Assembly: GCF_000374825.1 (NCBI RefSeq)
Contig: NZ_KB895379.1
Coordinates: 124,001-188,000 of the forward strand
Direction: 5' to 3'
DNA: 64,000 nucleotides
Origin: Paenibacillus sanguinis 2301083 = DSM 16941
Lineage (GTDB): Bacteria > Bacillota > Bacilli > Paenibacillales > Paenibacillaceae
In this document: positions 7,435 to 16,852 of the stretch, in pieces
Position numbering within the stretch: position 1 is the first letter of the stretch
Layout: every line of letters starts with the position of its first letter
The notes under the pieces: generated by a model
The model's input: the letters and a program-made list of their open reading frames with translations, nothing else
Database searches by the model: none
What the model was told of the DNA's origin: nothing
Translations under genes and position numbers: made by a program

Positions 7435-8253
7435 CTATAGCTTTAATTGTGCCACAAAGTCGCGAATTTGCAATAAGCCTTGTGATTTCGTGTCCGGGCT
7501 CTCCAGCAAGGGGAGGCTGTCCTCGATCTTGCGGACGATGGCACTCCCCACAACTGCACCGTCACAAAGCTTGGCAAACCGTTCGACCTGCTCCCGGCTG
7601 GATATGCCGAACCCAACGGCCACGGGGAGATCAGTCTGCGCCTTGACGGAAGCGATAAATTCATCCACTCCCGTATGGAAGGAGGTCCGCTCTCCCGTTA
7701 CACCCAGCGAAGATACGCAATAGATAAATCCCCGAGCCCGGTCCAAAATACGGGATATACGTCCGCTTGATGTTGGAGCTACCAACGGAATAAGCTTAAT
7801 ATTTACGGCATCCGCCAACTCCAGCATCTCTTCCGATTCCTCAAATGGCAGGTCCGGAATAATTAGCCCGCTAATCCCCGCCGCCTTAACCTCCTGCAAG
7901 AAACCCTCTACGCCCATTTGCAAGACAGGGTTATAGTAGGTAAACAGTACAAAGGGCAAGGAAATCCCCCGTTCCCGGGCCTGCGCCGCCGTCCGGATAC
8001 AGGAAGCGATCGTAATGCCGTGCCGGAGCGCCCGCTCGGAAGCTCGCTGAATGACAGGACCATCGGCAAGGGGGTCGGAATACGGCACACCCAGCTCTAC
8101 CACATCTGCCCCGGCCTGCTCTAAAGCCTCCAAAATGTCCAGCGTCGCTCCAAGGTCGGGGTCCCCTACCGTAATAAAAGGAATCAGCGCCGTCCGTCCT
8201 TCGGCTTTTAGCTTGGCAAAGGCAGCGTCCAACTCATTCATCTGATTGCTCAT
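7435..8253 (-). CDS. trpA: Tryptophan synthase alpha chain
   Basis: TrpA cleaves indole-3-glycerol phosphate to indole and glyceraldehyde 3-phosphate, and passes indole to TrpB. The catalytic Glu is in DVVELGVPYSDPLADGPVIQ, and the catalytic Asp in GLIIPDLPFEES. 272 aa. The ATG at 8253 overlaps the trpB stop (TGATG) and follows GGGGGAG by 7 bases; a GTG one codon earlier is possible. It is the last trp gene before hisC. Confidence 0.96.
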   Translation of the reverse strand: MSNQMNELDAAFAKLKAEGRTALIPFITVGDPDLGATLDILEALEQAGADVVELGVPYSDPLADGPVIQRASERALRHGITIASCIRTAAQARERGISLPFVLFTYYNPVLQMGVEGFLQEVKAAGISGLIIPDLPFEESEEMLELADAVNIKLIPLVAPTSSGRISRILDRARGFIYCVSSLGVTGERTSFHTGVDEFIASVKAQTDLPVAVGFGISSREQVERFAKLCDGAVVGSAIVRKIEDSLPLLESPDTKSQGLLQIRDFVAQLKL

Positions 8254-9449
8254 CACGCTTCTCCCCCTTCCGTGTAGGCCATGATCGATTCCACATCCTT
8301 GTCGCCCCGGCCCGACAAGCAGATGACGATGATATCCTCAGCAGCCATCTTCGGAGCCAGCTTGACGACCTGGGCCACCGCATGCGCTGATTCCAGTGCA
8401 GGAATGATCCCTTCGGTCCGGCTCAATAATTGCAGAGCATCCAATGCCTCCTGATCCGTGATCGGGTAATAGCGGGCACGCTGAATGTCCTTTAAATAGG
8501 AGTGCTCAGGACCGATGCCCGGATAGTCCAGCCCGGCGGATATAGAATGGGCCGGCTGAACCTGGCCAAACTCGTCCTGTAACAGATAACTCATAGAACC
8601 TTGAAAAACGCCCTTCGTTCCCTTGGTCATTGTCGCAGCGTGAAATTCAGTATCCACACCTTTGCCTGCGGCTTCCACGCCAACCAGTTGAACATCCGCA
8701 TCCGCGATAAACGGGTAGAACATTCCAATGGCATTGCTGCCCCCGCCAACCGCAGCAACCAGCATCTCGGGCAAACGGCCCTCGGCCTGAAGAATTTGAG
8801 CCCGAGTCTCATCTCCGATAATGCGCTGAAAATTGCGGACCATCATCGGATAAGGATGGGGCCCCGTTGCCGACCCGAGAATGTAAAAGGTATCCTGTAC
8901 ATGGCTAACCCAGTAGCGAAGCGCTTCGTTGCAGGCATCCTTCAATGTCCGCGTGCCGGAGACAACGGGAACGACCTCCGCACCAAGCAGCTTCATGCGA
9001 AATACGTTAAGCTGCTGGCGCTTGGTATCCTCCTCGCCCATAAATACCTTGCATTCCAGACCCAGCAAGGCCGCTACTGTAGCAGTTGCCACGCCGTGCT
9101 GGCCGGCTCCCGTCTCCGCAATTACCTTCTGTTTGCCCATCCGCTTGGCCAGAAGGCCTTGCCCAATGGCGTTATTTATCTTATGGGCCCCGGTATGGTT
9201 CAGATCCTCACGCTTCAGATAAATCTTGGCTCCCCCCAAATGCTCGGTAAGCCGCTCCGCAAAATACAGCGGGGTCTCTCTGCCGGAATATTGCTTCAGC
9301 AAATAAGCGATATCCTGGCCAAAAGAAGGGTCATCCTTGTATTTCAAATAGGATTGCTCCAATTCTATTAGTGCGTTCATTAAGGTTTCCGGTACATAAC
9401 GGCCTCCGAAAGGGCCAAAACGTCCATGCTCGTCCGGTACTTGCTTCAT
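8253..9449 (-). CDS. trpB: Tryptophan synthase beta chain
   Basis: TrpB condenses indole with serine using PLP. The Schiff-base Lys is in [10 protein letters not shown] (Lys90), and the phosphate-binding loop is [10 protein letters not shown]. 398 aa is typical of the TrpB1 class that partners with TrpA. It overlaps trpF by 4 bases upstream and trpA by about 1 base downstream, which implies coupled translation and subunit balance. Confidence 0.97.
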   Translation of the reverse strand: MKQVPDEHGRFGPFGGRYVPETLMNALIELEQSYLKYKDDPSFGQDIAYLLKQYSGRETPLYFAERLTEHLGGAKIYLKREDLNHTGAHKINNAIGQGLLAKRMGKQKVIAETGAGQHGVATATVAALLGLECKVFMGEEDTKRQQLNVFRMKLLGAEVVPVVSGTRTLKDACNEALRYWVSHVQDTFYILGSATGPHPYPMMVRNFQRIIGDETRAQILQAEGRLPEMLVAAVGGGSNAIGMFYPFIADADVQLVGVEAAGKGVDTEFHAATMTKGTKGVFQGSMSYLLQDEFGQVQPAHSISAGLDYPGIGPEHSYLKDIQRARYYPITDQEALDALQLLSRTEGIIPALESAHAVAQVVKLAPKMAAEDIIVICLSGRGDKDVESIMAYTEGGEA

Positions 9450-10114
9450 CTTCCCTTCACCCTTTCTATGAATTCTGCAATTTTGATCGGGTCTTTGACG
9501 CCAGCGGTCTCGACGCCACTTGAAACATCCACACCATCAGGCTGAAGCGTCTCTATTAATAATTCAACATTGTCTGAATGAAGACCACCCGCCACAAACA
9601 ACGGAATACCTTGGGCCATTGCCCAGTCACGGTAAGGGTTCACTGCCCTCCAATTAAAGCTATGTCCCGAGCCTCCGCCGTACTTCGGATCGTAGGTATC
9701 CAGCAGCAGCCCGTCCAGTAGGCCAGCATAAGCATCCAAGTCCAGTTTTCCATGGACCGATCCGTCCTCTTTAACAGAGAAGGCCTTCAGTACCCGCACG
9801 CCAAAACGATCTTTGACATCCTGGCAGAAGGCTGGATCTTCCGTGCCATGAAGCTGCACAACATCCAGGGGTGCTGCCCGCAGTACATTCTCCAATTCAT
9901 CCGGGGATGGATTGAGGAACACCCCGACGCTCTGCGGAGCAGCTCCGTTGCTCCAATACTGGAGAAGAGAAAGCAATTCCGCCGCCTGTTCACTGCTGAC
10001 TTGACGCTTGCTCCTGGCAAATACAAATCCGACATAATCCACGGGTAAGTTTATCATCGATTTTAGCACTTCAACGCTTTGAAGTCCACAAATTTTTACG
10101 GCGGTTTCCTTCAT
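9446..10114 (-). CDS. trpF: Phosphoribosylanthranilate isomerase
   Basis: TrpF performs the Amadori rearrangement of N-(5-phosphoribosyl)anthranilate. The start region [10 protein letters not shown] carries the catalytic Cys, with the catalytic Asp in [20 protein letters not shown] and the C-terminal phosphate motif [21 protein letters not shown]. 222 aa, a TIM barrel of normal size. Start and stop each overlap the neighbouring trp gene by 4 bases. Confidence 0.96.
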   Translation of the reverse strand: MKETAVKICGLQSVEVLKSMINLPVDYVGFVFARSKRQVSSEQAAELLSLLQYWSNGAAPQSVGVFLNPSPDELENVLRAAPLDVVQLHGTEDPAFCQDVKDRFGVRVLKAFSVKEDGSVHGKLDLDAYAGLLDGLLLDTYDPKYGGGSGHSFNWRAVNPYRDWAMAQGIPLFVAGGLHSDNVELLIETLQPDGVDVSSGVETAGVKDPIKIAEFIERVKGR

Positions 10115-10947
10115 TGCCTGACATCCTTTCCAAGGCTGTAATCCGCCCTGTACCGGGCAAGCACCGGACCCAGCAGTTCCTGAACAGCCTCTCCGATATG
10201 CTCGCGTCGCATGAAGGTTTCGCCGATCAGCACACCGTTGGCTCCTTTGCCGCTGAGGTATTCTATATCCTGCCGCGAGCTGATTCCGCTCTCGCTAATC
10301 AGAGTCACATCGGAAGGCACCAGCTGAGCCAAGGCAGCCGTCGTATCCAGCGACACCTCGAAGGTCCGCAAATTCCGGTTGTTAATGCCGATGAGCCTGG
10401 CCGTGCCCAGTGTAAGCACCCGCTCCAGCTCCAATTGGTCATGAACCTCCACCAATGCATCCAAGCCCAATGCCTGGGATAATGCCAAATAATCGCGTAG
10501 CTGCGAGTCAGTCAAGATGGCGGCAATGAGCAGCACTGCATCTGCGCCAAGTAAACGAGCTTCATAGACTTGCCGTTCATCGATGATAAAATCTTTGCGC
10601 AATAGGGGGATGCCAACTGCCGCACGAATGGCCTCCAGATAAGCGCCACTGCCTTGAAAGTATGTCTCATCGGTCAGAACAGAGATACAATCCGCGCCAG
10701 CCGCTTCGTAGCTCTCCGCCAAGGCCACCGGTTGGAAGTCTGGACGTATCAGCCCTTTGGAAGGCGATGCCTTCTTCACTTCAGCAATCAGACCCATCTC
10801 CCGCTGGCTTCCTTCGGTCAAGGCCCGATGAAACCCTCGTGTCGGGCCCAACCCGGCAATGCGCTCTTCCGCCTCTATCCGCGAGAAGATTTTGGCCAGC
10901 CGCTGAACCTCCTGCTTCTTCGTTTCTACAATCCGTTCAAGATACAT
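10111..10947 (-). CDS. trpC: Indole-3-glycerol phosphate synthase
   Basis: TrpC closes the indole ring from CdRP. The N-terminal helix begins MYLERIVETKKQEVQRL, the catalytic Lys lies in LIAEVKKASPSKGLI, and the GINNRNLRTFEV and SESGISS motifs complete the barrel. 278 aa, with a C-terminal extension of some 15 residues. The start lies inside the end of trpD (11-base overlap). Confidence 0.96.
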   Translation of the reverse strand: MYLERIVETKKQEVQRLAKIFSRIEAEERIAGLGPTRGFHRALTEGSQREMGLIAEVKKASPSKGLIRPDFQPVALAESYEAAGADCISVLTDETYFQGSGAYLEAIRAAVGIPLLRKDFIIDERQVYEARLLGADAVLLIAAILTDSQLRDYLALSQALGLDALVEVHDQLELERVLTLGTARLIGINNRNLRTFEVSLDTTAALAQLVPSDVTLISESGISSRQDIEYLSGKGANGVLIGETFMRREHIGEAVQELLGPVLARYRADYSLGKDVRQ

Positions 10948-11974
10948 AGCTCAGTTCTCCCGTCGTTTGAATAAGCTGCTCCAGCTTGCTGTATGCATTA
11001 CCCGAATCAATGGCCTCCGTTGCAATATTCACCCCGGCACGGATACTGTCTGCCAGTCCGGCCACATAGATGCAGGCCCCGGCATTCGCCAGTACAACAT
11101 CGCGGCAAGCTCCCTTCTCTCCTTGCAAGACCTCTCTAACAATCTGTGCATTCTGCAAGGGGTCGCCTCCGATCATTTCATCCAGCGGATAAGAGCGCAG
11201 CCCTAACTCCTCCGGGCGCAGATCGTAAGTGGTGATGACACCATCCTTCAGCTCAGATACCCGGGTCGGTGAGGAAAGGCTGATCTCATCCAGCCCCTCT
11301 TCGCTGCTCACGACCAGTGCCCGCTTGGAACCAAGCTCGCGCAGCACCTCGGCAATGGTCGCCGTTTTGCTGCGATCATAGATGCCCAGCACCTGACGAT
11401 CCGCTCCAGCCGGATTAGTGAGCGGCCCCAGCATATTGAAGACGGTGCGAATGCCCAGCTCTCTACGAGGGCCTGCAGCATGACGCATCGATGGATGGTA
11501 CAACTGCGAGAACATGAAGCAGATGCCAATTTCATCCAGACAACGCTTGGCTTGCAACGCATCCAGTCCGATATTTACGCCCAGTGCTTCAAGCACATCC
11601 GCGCTTCCCGAACGGCCCGAGGCAGAGCGGTTACCGTGCTTGGCGACCCGAACGGATACCGATGAAGCCACGATAGCAGCCGTTGTTGATACATTGATTT
11701 TATGAATCCCTGACCCGCCCGTCCCGCAAGTGTCCAGCAATTCTCGTGCTTCCGTATCCACCCGGCTGGATGCGCCGCGCATCGCCTCGGCAAATCCAGT
11801 AATCTCCTCGACCGTCTCACCTTTGATACGCAAGGCCGTCAGCAAGCTGCCAATCTGTGCAGGCGTTGATTCTCCGTCCATAATGGCCTGCATCATGCTT
11901 CGCGCCTCTTCACGCCGCAAGTCCTTTCCTTCAATCAAGCGGCTGATTCCTGCCTGTACCGTCTGTTCCATCAT
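10937..11974 (-). CDS. trpD: Anthranilate phosphoribosyltransferase
   Basis: TrpD joins anthranilate to PRPP. The PRPP-binding LLDTCGTGGSG motif, the AKHGNRSASGRSGSADVLEALG segment and the C-terminal DE metal-binding motif of LDEISL are all present. 345 aa, full length. It starts 17 bp after trpE with GAGAGGAG upstream; tandem ATG codons make the first residue uncertain by one. The glutamine amidotransferase subunit (trpG/pabA) is not in the operon, as in Bacillus, where it lies with the folate genes. Confidence 0.96.
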   Translation of the reverse strand: MMEQTVQAGISRLIEGKDLRREEARSMMQAIMDGESTPAQIGSLLTALRIKGETVEEITGFAEAMRGASSRVDTEARELLDTCGTGGSGIHKINVSTTAAIVASSVSVRVAKHGNRSASGRSGSADVLEALGVNIGLDALQAKRCLDEIGICFMFSQLYHPSMRHAAGPRRELGIRTVFNMLGPLTNPAGADRQVLGIYDRSKTATIAEVLRELGSKRALVVSSEEGLDEISLSSPTRVSELKDGVITTYDLRPEELGLRSYPLDEMIGGDPLQNAQIVREVLQGEKGACRDVVLANAGACIYVAGLADSIRAGVNIATEAIDSGNAYSKLEQLIQTTGELSYVS

Positions 11975-11991
11975 CGTGTTCGCTCCTCTCT

Positions 11992-13554
11992 TTATTTTCC
12001 TGGGATATATTCGTACAGATAATCTTGATTAATCACGTCATCACCGGTAGACGACACTGGAAACATCTGCTCTGCCGTACGAATCGCTGTCAACAGCGCC
12101 TTGGCTTTATTAACTGATTCCTGATACTCGTTCTCCGGAATGGAATCCCATACAATGCCTCCACCGGCCTGCACGTAAGCCTTGCCCTCTTTGAATACGA
12201 TCGTGCGGATCGTAATGCAAGAATCCATGTTGCCGGAGAAGCCAAGATAACCGATGGCCCCGGCATAGGTCCCCCGCGCCTCCCTTTCGAGCTCTGCAAT
12301 AATCTCCATCGCCCGCAGCTTGGGAGCACCGGATACAGTTCCGGCTGGCAGACAGGACAGAAAAGCATCAAAGAAATCCTTATCCTCTCGAAGCTGCCCG
12401 GATACCTTGGATACCAAATGCATCACATGAGAGTATCGTTCGATCTCCATATAGGACTCGCATTGGACACTGCCGAATTCAGACACTCGGCCAAGATCAT
12501 TACGTCCCAGATCCACAAGCATTAAATGCTCGGCACGTTCCTTCTCATCCTGAAGCAGCTCTGTCTCCAGCGCCAGGTCGCTCTCTTCCGTCGCTCCTCG
12601 AGGCCTTGTTCCGGCAATCGGGCGGGTCTCTACCCGGCCATTCTCTACCTTGACCAACACCTCTGGTGAAGTTCCAACAATAATCTCTTCATCCAGCTTG
12701 AGATAGTACATATAAGGTGATGGATTCATAGTCCTAAGAACACGATACACATGCAGCGGGTCTACCTCGGTTTCAATATGGAAGCGCTGGGACAATACAA
12801 CCTGAAAAATATCCCCTGCACGAATATAATCCTTTGCTGTCTCTACGTTTGCGATAAATTGTTCCTTGGTCAGATTGGACCGGACATCCCCAAGATCAGT
12901 GATCGATGGCACCGGACGGCGATTGAAGCTCTCCCCTGCTCCCTCCTGCTGGAGCAAGTCGGCAGCTTCATCCAGCTTTTGCTCTGCCCGCTCATAAGCC
13001 TGGCGAATTTCTTCATCCTTAGCGCCTGGCTTCACATGCACGTTGGAGATCAGCAATATTCGTTGCTTTACGTGATCAAATACGATGACCTGATCGCAAA
13101 ACATGAACTGCATATCTTGTAAATTCAGATCGTCGACCGGATGAGACGGAAGCTTCTCATAATACTGCAGCAGATCATAACCGAAAAATCCGATAGCTCC
13201 CCCGGTAAACGGCGGCATTTCCGGAAGCTTAGGACTACGGTATCCGCGTAAAATGGCTTTCAGCTCATCCAGAGGCTTATCGGAGCGTAATTGCTCCTTC
13301 ACTCCTTCCCGCTCGATCGTTACTGCTCCCTTCTTCGCGGAGATTAGTAGAAACGGGTCTGTGCCGATAAAGGAGTACCGCGCCCATTTACTGCCACCCT
13401 CGACGCTTTCCAGCAGGAACGCCCGCTCCCGCCGGGCAATTCGCTGAAATATGCGGATCGGTGTCTCCAGATCTGCGAGCAGCGTGCGAGCAATCGGAAT
13501 TAAATTATATTGACTTGCCAAAGCAATGACCTCTTCAACTTGCGGATTTGCCAT
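11992..13554 (-). CDS. trpE: Anthranilate synthase component I
   Basis: TrpE makes anthranilate from chorismate and ammonia supplied by a TrpG/PabA partner. The N-terminal domain holds the tryptophan feedback motif LLESVEGGSKWARYSFIG, and the C-terminal chorismate-binding core has GTSPEVLVK, RPIAGTRPRG and the AGAIGYLGFSGNMD segment. I start at MANPQVEEV (ATG at 13554) with AAAGGAAGTG upstream, giving 520 aa. The upstream frame to 13587 lies in the leader. The gene is directly preceded by the attenuator at 13597-13625, so its transcription should depend on TRAP. Confidence 0.96.
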   Translation of the reverse strand: MANPQVEEVIALASQYNLIPIARTLLADLETPIRIFQRIARRERAFLLESVEGGSKWARYSFIGTDPFLLISAKKGAVTIEREGVKEQLRSDKPLDELKAILRGYRSPKLPEMPPFTGGAIGFFGYDLLQYYEKLPSHPVDDLNLQDMQFMFCDQVIVFDHVKQRILLISNVHVKPGAKDEEIRQAYERAEQKLDEAADLLQQEGAGESFNRRPVPSITDLGDVRSNLTKEQFIANVETAKDYIRAGDIFQVVLSQRFHIETEVDPLHVYRVLRTMNPSPYMYYLKLDEEIIVGTSPEVLVKVENGRVETRPIAGTRPRGATEESDLALETELLQDEKERAEHLMLVDLGRNDLGRVSEFGSVQCESYMEIERYSHVMHLVSKVSGQLREDKDFFDAFLSCLPAGTVSGAPKLRAMEIIAELEREARGTYAGAIGYLGFSGNMDSCITIRTIVFKEGKAYVQAGGGIVWDSIPENEYQESVNKAKALLTAIRTAEQMFPVSSTGDDVINQDYLYEYIPGK

Positions 13555-13596
13555 GTCTTCACTTCCTTTTCGGATAATAGAGTTCAATATAGATAA

Positions 13597-13625
13597 ACAA
13601 AAAAACCTCTACCGAAGTAGAGGTT
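13597..13625 (-). terminator. trp attenuator (intrinsic terminator)
   Basis: On the minus strand AACCTCTAC and GTAGAGGTT pair around a TTCG tetraloop, followed by TTTTTGTTT. It sits about 40 bp before trpE. Its 5' arm CTCTACTT is complementary to GAGTAGAG (13833-13826) inside the TRAP array, giving a competing antiterminator. Confidence 0.92.
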
Positions 13626-13790
13626 CTGGATTTGCGGTTTATTTGAAAATGCCTGATCCCCTAAAGTCATGATATCTTAAGAAGCCACACACTTGGGCAT
13701 TCTGCACGATTTGTCTCGGATACCCGAAACAAACGCGCACAACTCCTCGTCGTGGTCAACATTCATATCATTATACTTATGGGAACTGCA

Positions 13791-13883
13791 CTCACTCAAC
13801 TAAACTCGGCTCATCTCTGGCTCGGCTCTACTCAGCTCTAAGCAAAACAATCAACTATAACTCACTCAGCTAAAACTAATCTA
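13791..13883 (-). promoter_or_regulatory. TRAP-binding array in the trp leader
   Basis: Read on the minus strand, GAG or TAG triplets recur at 4-6 base spacing in two clusters. The upstream cluster (13883 to 13855) has six. The downstream cluster (13840 to 13791) has about ten to twelve, mostly at exact 5-base steps. This is the known form of a binding site for the 11-subunit trp RNA-binding attenuation protein, whose gene mtrB is at 25787-26041 in this window. Bound TRAP should mask the antiterminator strand and let the terminator at 13597-13625 form. Confidence 0.92.
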
Positions 13884-13913
13884 AATATAACTGATTTCCT
13901 ACTGGTTTGGCAA
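13884..13913 (-). promoter_or_regulatory. Internal trp promoter
   Basis: TTGCCA (13913-13908), 18-base spacer, TATATT (13889-13884) on the minus strand, just after the aroH stop. Predicted start near 13877, so the first NAG triplet may lie at the very 5' end of the transcript. Confidence 0.65.
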
Positions 13914-13940
13914 CCCTGCCTGTCAGCATATTTCTCAGTA

Positions 13941-14315
13941 TCAGGATGAGGATATACCTAAATCAGGCCGGAGAATTCTTGCTTGATTCAAATAGACATG
14001 CTTCATTTCCCGCTGCCCCTTCATTGTGTTCACATGAATCAGCAAGCGAATGCACATTGGCAGGGCGCCTTTGACCGGAATTTCAGTAGAACACATCAAG
14101 GGCACCATGTCCCAGCCTTTCAGATCCCGAATCGCCCTGGCGGGAAAGGTGGCATCCAAGTCCGGCGTTACCGTAATCCAAACACTGCAGATATCCTCAG
14201 GAATAATTTGATTGCGTTCCACAATTTCCTTCAACATTTCCGCCGTTGCCGTCAAAATATCCTGTTCTTCATTGCGTGTGACCGTCGTCGCCCCGCGAAT
14301 GCCACGGTTATACAT
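13941..14315 (-). CDS. aroH: Chorismate mutase (AroH type)
   Basis: AroH converts chorismate to prephenate. The 124-aa protein is the small trimeric class: MYNRGIRGATTVTRNEE at the N-terminus with the active-site Arg, then WITVTPDLDATFPARAIR, and GALPMCIRLLIHVN with the second Arg. It starts inside the end of aroB (8-base overlap). The trp promoter begins directly after its stop codon. Confidence 0.96.
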   Translation of the reverse strand: MYNRGIRGATTVTRNEEQDILTATAEMLKEIVERNQIIPEDICSVWITVTPDLDATFPARAIRDLKGWDMVPLMCSTEIPVKGALPMCIRLLIHVNTMKGQREMKHVYLNQARILRPDLGISSS

Positions 14316-15411
14316 GCGGTTCCTCCTCTTTCAGCTCGGCGATGACCCGATGCACTTCCTCCAACGTCACATCATCGACGATTTCTACTTTTCCGATGTC
14401 TACAGGCAAAACAAACACCATCTGCTGCTCTTTGAACTTCTTATCATGCATCATGGCCTGAACCAAATCATCAGCATTGAGCTGGTCAGGCATAGAAGTA
14501 GGCAGGCCGAAACCGCCAAGCAAAGCTACCGTCTCCTCATAAAGCTTGGGGGCACGGCCCCGGTTCACCGCCAGCTTGGCCGCTGCAGCCATACCGATGG
14601 ATATCGCTTCTCCGTGAAGGAATTCACCATATCCACCGATAGCTTCAATGGCATGGCCCAGCGTATGGCCCAAATTAAGAATTGCTCGAAGCCCCTGCTC
14701 CCGTTCATCTACTGACACTACCTGGGCTTTGATCGAGCAGCCTTGCGTCAGCCCATAACCCAACGTCTCCGGGTTAAGACCCAAAAGGTCGGCGGTATGA
14801 ACACGGCACCAGTTGGCAAATTCCGCATCCCAGATCAGACCATGCTTGACCATTTCGGACAAACCGGCACGCACATCGCGGGAAGGCAAAGTTTGCAGAC
14901 TATCCACGTCATATAGCACCAACTCCGGCTGGTGAAAGGCCCCGATCATGTTCTTTGCCAGCCGATGATTGACGGCCACCTTGCCGCCAACACTGCTATC
15001 ATGAGCCAGAATGGTCGTAGGCATCTGTACAAAGGAAACACCGCGCATGTAAGTCGCTGCCACAAATCCGGCCAAATCGCCAACAACTCCGCCGCCCAGG
15101 GCAACTACCACCGAGCGGCGGTCCAACCCGCCCTCAATTGCCGCCGTCATCAGGTTCTCATAGACCTCCAGAGACTTGGACTTCTCTCCCGCCTTGATGG
15201 TCACGCTGACCGTACGATATCCGGCGCTTGCGAATGAATGCTCCACAACATTGAGGTATAAGGGGGCCACGTTCTCGTCCGTCACGATCAGCACGGGACT
15301 CTTCACCGAAAGCTTGTGCTCAATAAAAAATTCCCCAGAGCGCGCCAGCAGCCCGCTGCCAATATAAATGGGATAAGAGCGTTCGCCCAGGTCCACCTGC
15401 AGCGTTCTCAT
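14308..15411 (-). CDS. aroB: 3-dehydroquinate synthase
   Basis: AroB cyclises DAHP to 3-dehydroquinate, the second shikimate step, using NAD and a divalent metal. Visible motifs are the NAD-binding ALGGGVVGDLAGFVAATYMRG and the metal-binding His cluster in ILNLGHTLGHAIE and GYGEFLHGEAISIGM. 367 aa is normal. It starts at the last base of the aroC stop codon (TAATG), so aroC and aroB are coupled. Confidence 0.96.
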   Translation of the reverse strand: MRTLQVDLGERSYPIYIGSGLLARSGEFFIEHKLSVKSPVLIVTDENVAPLYLNVVEHSFASAGYRTVSVTIKAGEKSKSLEVYENLMTAAIEGGLDRRSVVVALGGGVVGDLAGFVAATYMRGVSFVQMPTTILAHDSSVGGKVAVNHRLAKNMIGAFHQPELVLYDVDSLQTLPSRDVRAGLSEMVKHGLIWDAEFANWCRVHTADLLGLNPETLGYGLTQGCSIKAQVVSVDEREQGLRAILNLGHTLGHAIEAIGGYGEFLHGEAISIGMAAAAKLAVNRGRAPKLYEETVALLGGFGLPTSMPDQLNADDLVQAMMHDKKFKEQQMVFVLPVDIGKVEIVDDVTLEEVHRVIAELKEEEPHV

Positions 15412-16580
15412 TAATACTCCTCCAACTGTGCCAGGTAGCCCTGCACGTTGCGTTCAATTTCCTGCATGGAATCACCGCCGAACTTCTCCAGGAAGGCCTT
15501 GGCGACTTCCCATGCTACAACATGCTCAAGCACCACACTAGCGGCTGGCACGGCACAGGCATCCGAACGCTCTACCTGGGCTGCAAAAATCTCTTTCCTA
15601 TCAATATCCACACTTTGGAGCGGCTTGTATAAGGTTGGAATGGGCTTCATCACACCGCGTACCACCAGAGGCATGCCGTTCGTCATACCGCCCTCGAAGC
15701 CCCCTAGCCGATTGGTAGCCCGGTGATAGCCCCGTTCCTTGGTATAGACAATTTCGTCGTGAACCTGCGAGCCGGGGATCGTGCCTGCCTCAAAGCCAAT
15801 ACCGATTTCTACTCCCTTAAAGGCGTTGATCGACATCACGGCCTGGGCAATTCTACCATCCAGCTTGCGGTCATATTGTACATGACTGCCAAGTCCCACC
15901 GGAACGCCTTCTACGATGCACTCAACAACGCCGCCGATGGAATCGCCTTCCTCCTTGATTTTATCAATATAAGCTTCCATCTTCTTCTCGGTCTCACTGT
16001 CCGCTACCCGCACCGAGGAAGCCTCCGTAACACGCGCCAGCTCCGACAGCGGCAGATTGTGTGGAGGAGCCTCAATTTCGCCAATTCGAATGACATGGCC
16101 GGCAATGCGAATACCGAAATGCTCCAGCAATTGTTTGGCCACCGCACCGACAGCCACGCGAATCGCTGTCTCCCGGGCGCTGGATCGCTCCAGCACATTG
16201 CGCAGATCCTTATGATTATATTTCAAGCCTCCGTTCAGATCAGCGTGACCCGGACGAGGGCGATGCACTCTGCGCTTCTCCTCATCCGTACCTTCCATCG
16301 GCTCGATGTTCATGATTTTCTGCCAATGCTTCCAGTCGTTATTCTCTACAATTAACGCCACCGGAGCCCCCGTAGTATAGCCATGCCGTACACCCCCGGC
16401 AATTTGGGCTGTATCCTTCTCAATTTGCATGCGGCGACCACGGCCATACCCTTTCTGGCGACGAGCAAGTTCGAGGTTAAGCGCCTCGAAATCGAGCTGC
16501 AAGTGGCTCGGCAATCCTTCAATAATCGCAGTCAACTGGGGTCCATGCGTCTCCCCCGCTGTTAAGTAACGTAAACTCAT
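15411..16580 (-). CDS. aroC: Chorismate synthase
   Basis: Makes chorismate from EPSP using reduced FMN. The sequence opens [17 protein letters not shown], with [17 protein letters not shown] and [13 protein letters not shown] following, and [16 protein letters not shown] in the core. I choose the ATG at 16580, preceded by AAAGGGGG, giving 389 aa. It is the first gene of the supra-operon and corresponds to what B. subtilis literature calls aroF. Its product feeds TrpE, AroH and MqnA, all encoded in this window. Confidence 0.96.
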   Translation of the reverse strand: MSLRYLTAGETHGPQLTAIIEGLPSHLQLDFEALNLELARRQKGYGRGRRMQIEKDTAQIAGGVRHGYTTGAPVALIVENNDWKHWQKIMNIEPMEGTDEEKRRVHRPRPGHADLNGGLKYNHKDLRNVLERSSARETAIRVAVGAVAKQLLEHFGIRIAGHVIRIGEIEAPPHNLPLSELARVTEASSVRVADSETEKKMEAYIDKIKEEGDSIGGVVECIVEGVPVGLGSHVQYDRKLDGRIAQAVMSINAFKGVEIGIGFEAGTIPGSQVHDEIVYTKERGYHRATNRLGGFEGGMTNGMPLVVRGVMKPIPTLYKPLQSVDIDRKEIFAAQVERSDACAVPAASVVLEHVVAWEVAKAFLEKFGGDSMQEIERNVQGYLAQLEEY

Positions 16581-16643
16581 GATGTTGCGTTCCCCCTTTA
16601 AACTGTTAAACTGTAAAGAGCTAAAATCCAATCATCTTTGCTC

Positions 16644-16673
16644 ATTATAATATTGATCGCCTGCTTCTGTCAC
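16644..16673 (-). promoter_or_regulatory. Probable promoter of the aroC supra-operon
   Basis: GTGACA (16673-16668), 18-base spacer, TATAAT (16649-16644) on the minus strand, about 65 bp before aroC. The -10 is consensus and the -35 differs in one base. Confidence 0.6.
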
Positions 16674-16715
16674 GTGATGTTTGCATTTTCCGGAAAAAAG
16701 TCCCCTTTAGATGTG

Positions 16716-16773
16716 GTTCAGAAAGTCGTTTTCCCAGGACGAAGCTATTCTTGTCAACCCTATCTTTTGAACT
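16716..16773. repeat. Shortened copy of the GTTCAAAAAGTCG palindromic repeat
   Basis: GTTCAGAAAGTCGTTTTCCC at the left closely matches the left end of the element at 56799-56928, and the right end TTTTGAACTCGCACTT matches its right end (TTTTGAACACGCACTT). The middle is shorter by about 70 bp. It has no coding capacity. Confidence 0.65.
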
Positions 16774-16790
16774 CGCACTTTTTAATGTCT

Positions 16791-16837
16791 GCGACCGGAC
16801 TTCTGACAGCCTCATTACGTGTTTAAAATCCGGTCGC
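16791..16837 (-). other. Inverted repeat downstream of corC
   Basis: GCGACCGGA (16791-16799) and TCCGGTCGC (16829-16837) form a 9-bp perfect stem with a 29-base loop, 16 bp past the corC stop. It lacks a U-run, so its role as a terminator is uncertain. Confidence 0.4.
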
Positions 16838-16852
16838 CCCAAATGGAACTAG

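Noticed and set aside
8601..9371. Plus-strand ORF of 256 codons opposite trpB
   Set aside because: Antisense shadow of trpB without ribosome binding site or motif.
13791..13883. Repetitive GAG/TAG stretch as a simple-sequence or CRISPR-like repeat
   Set aside because: The regular 4-6 base triplet spacing, the position before trpE and the presence of mtrB explain it as a TRAP site; there are no spacer-repeat units.
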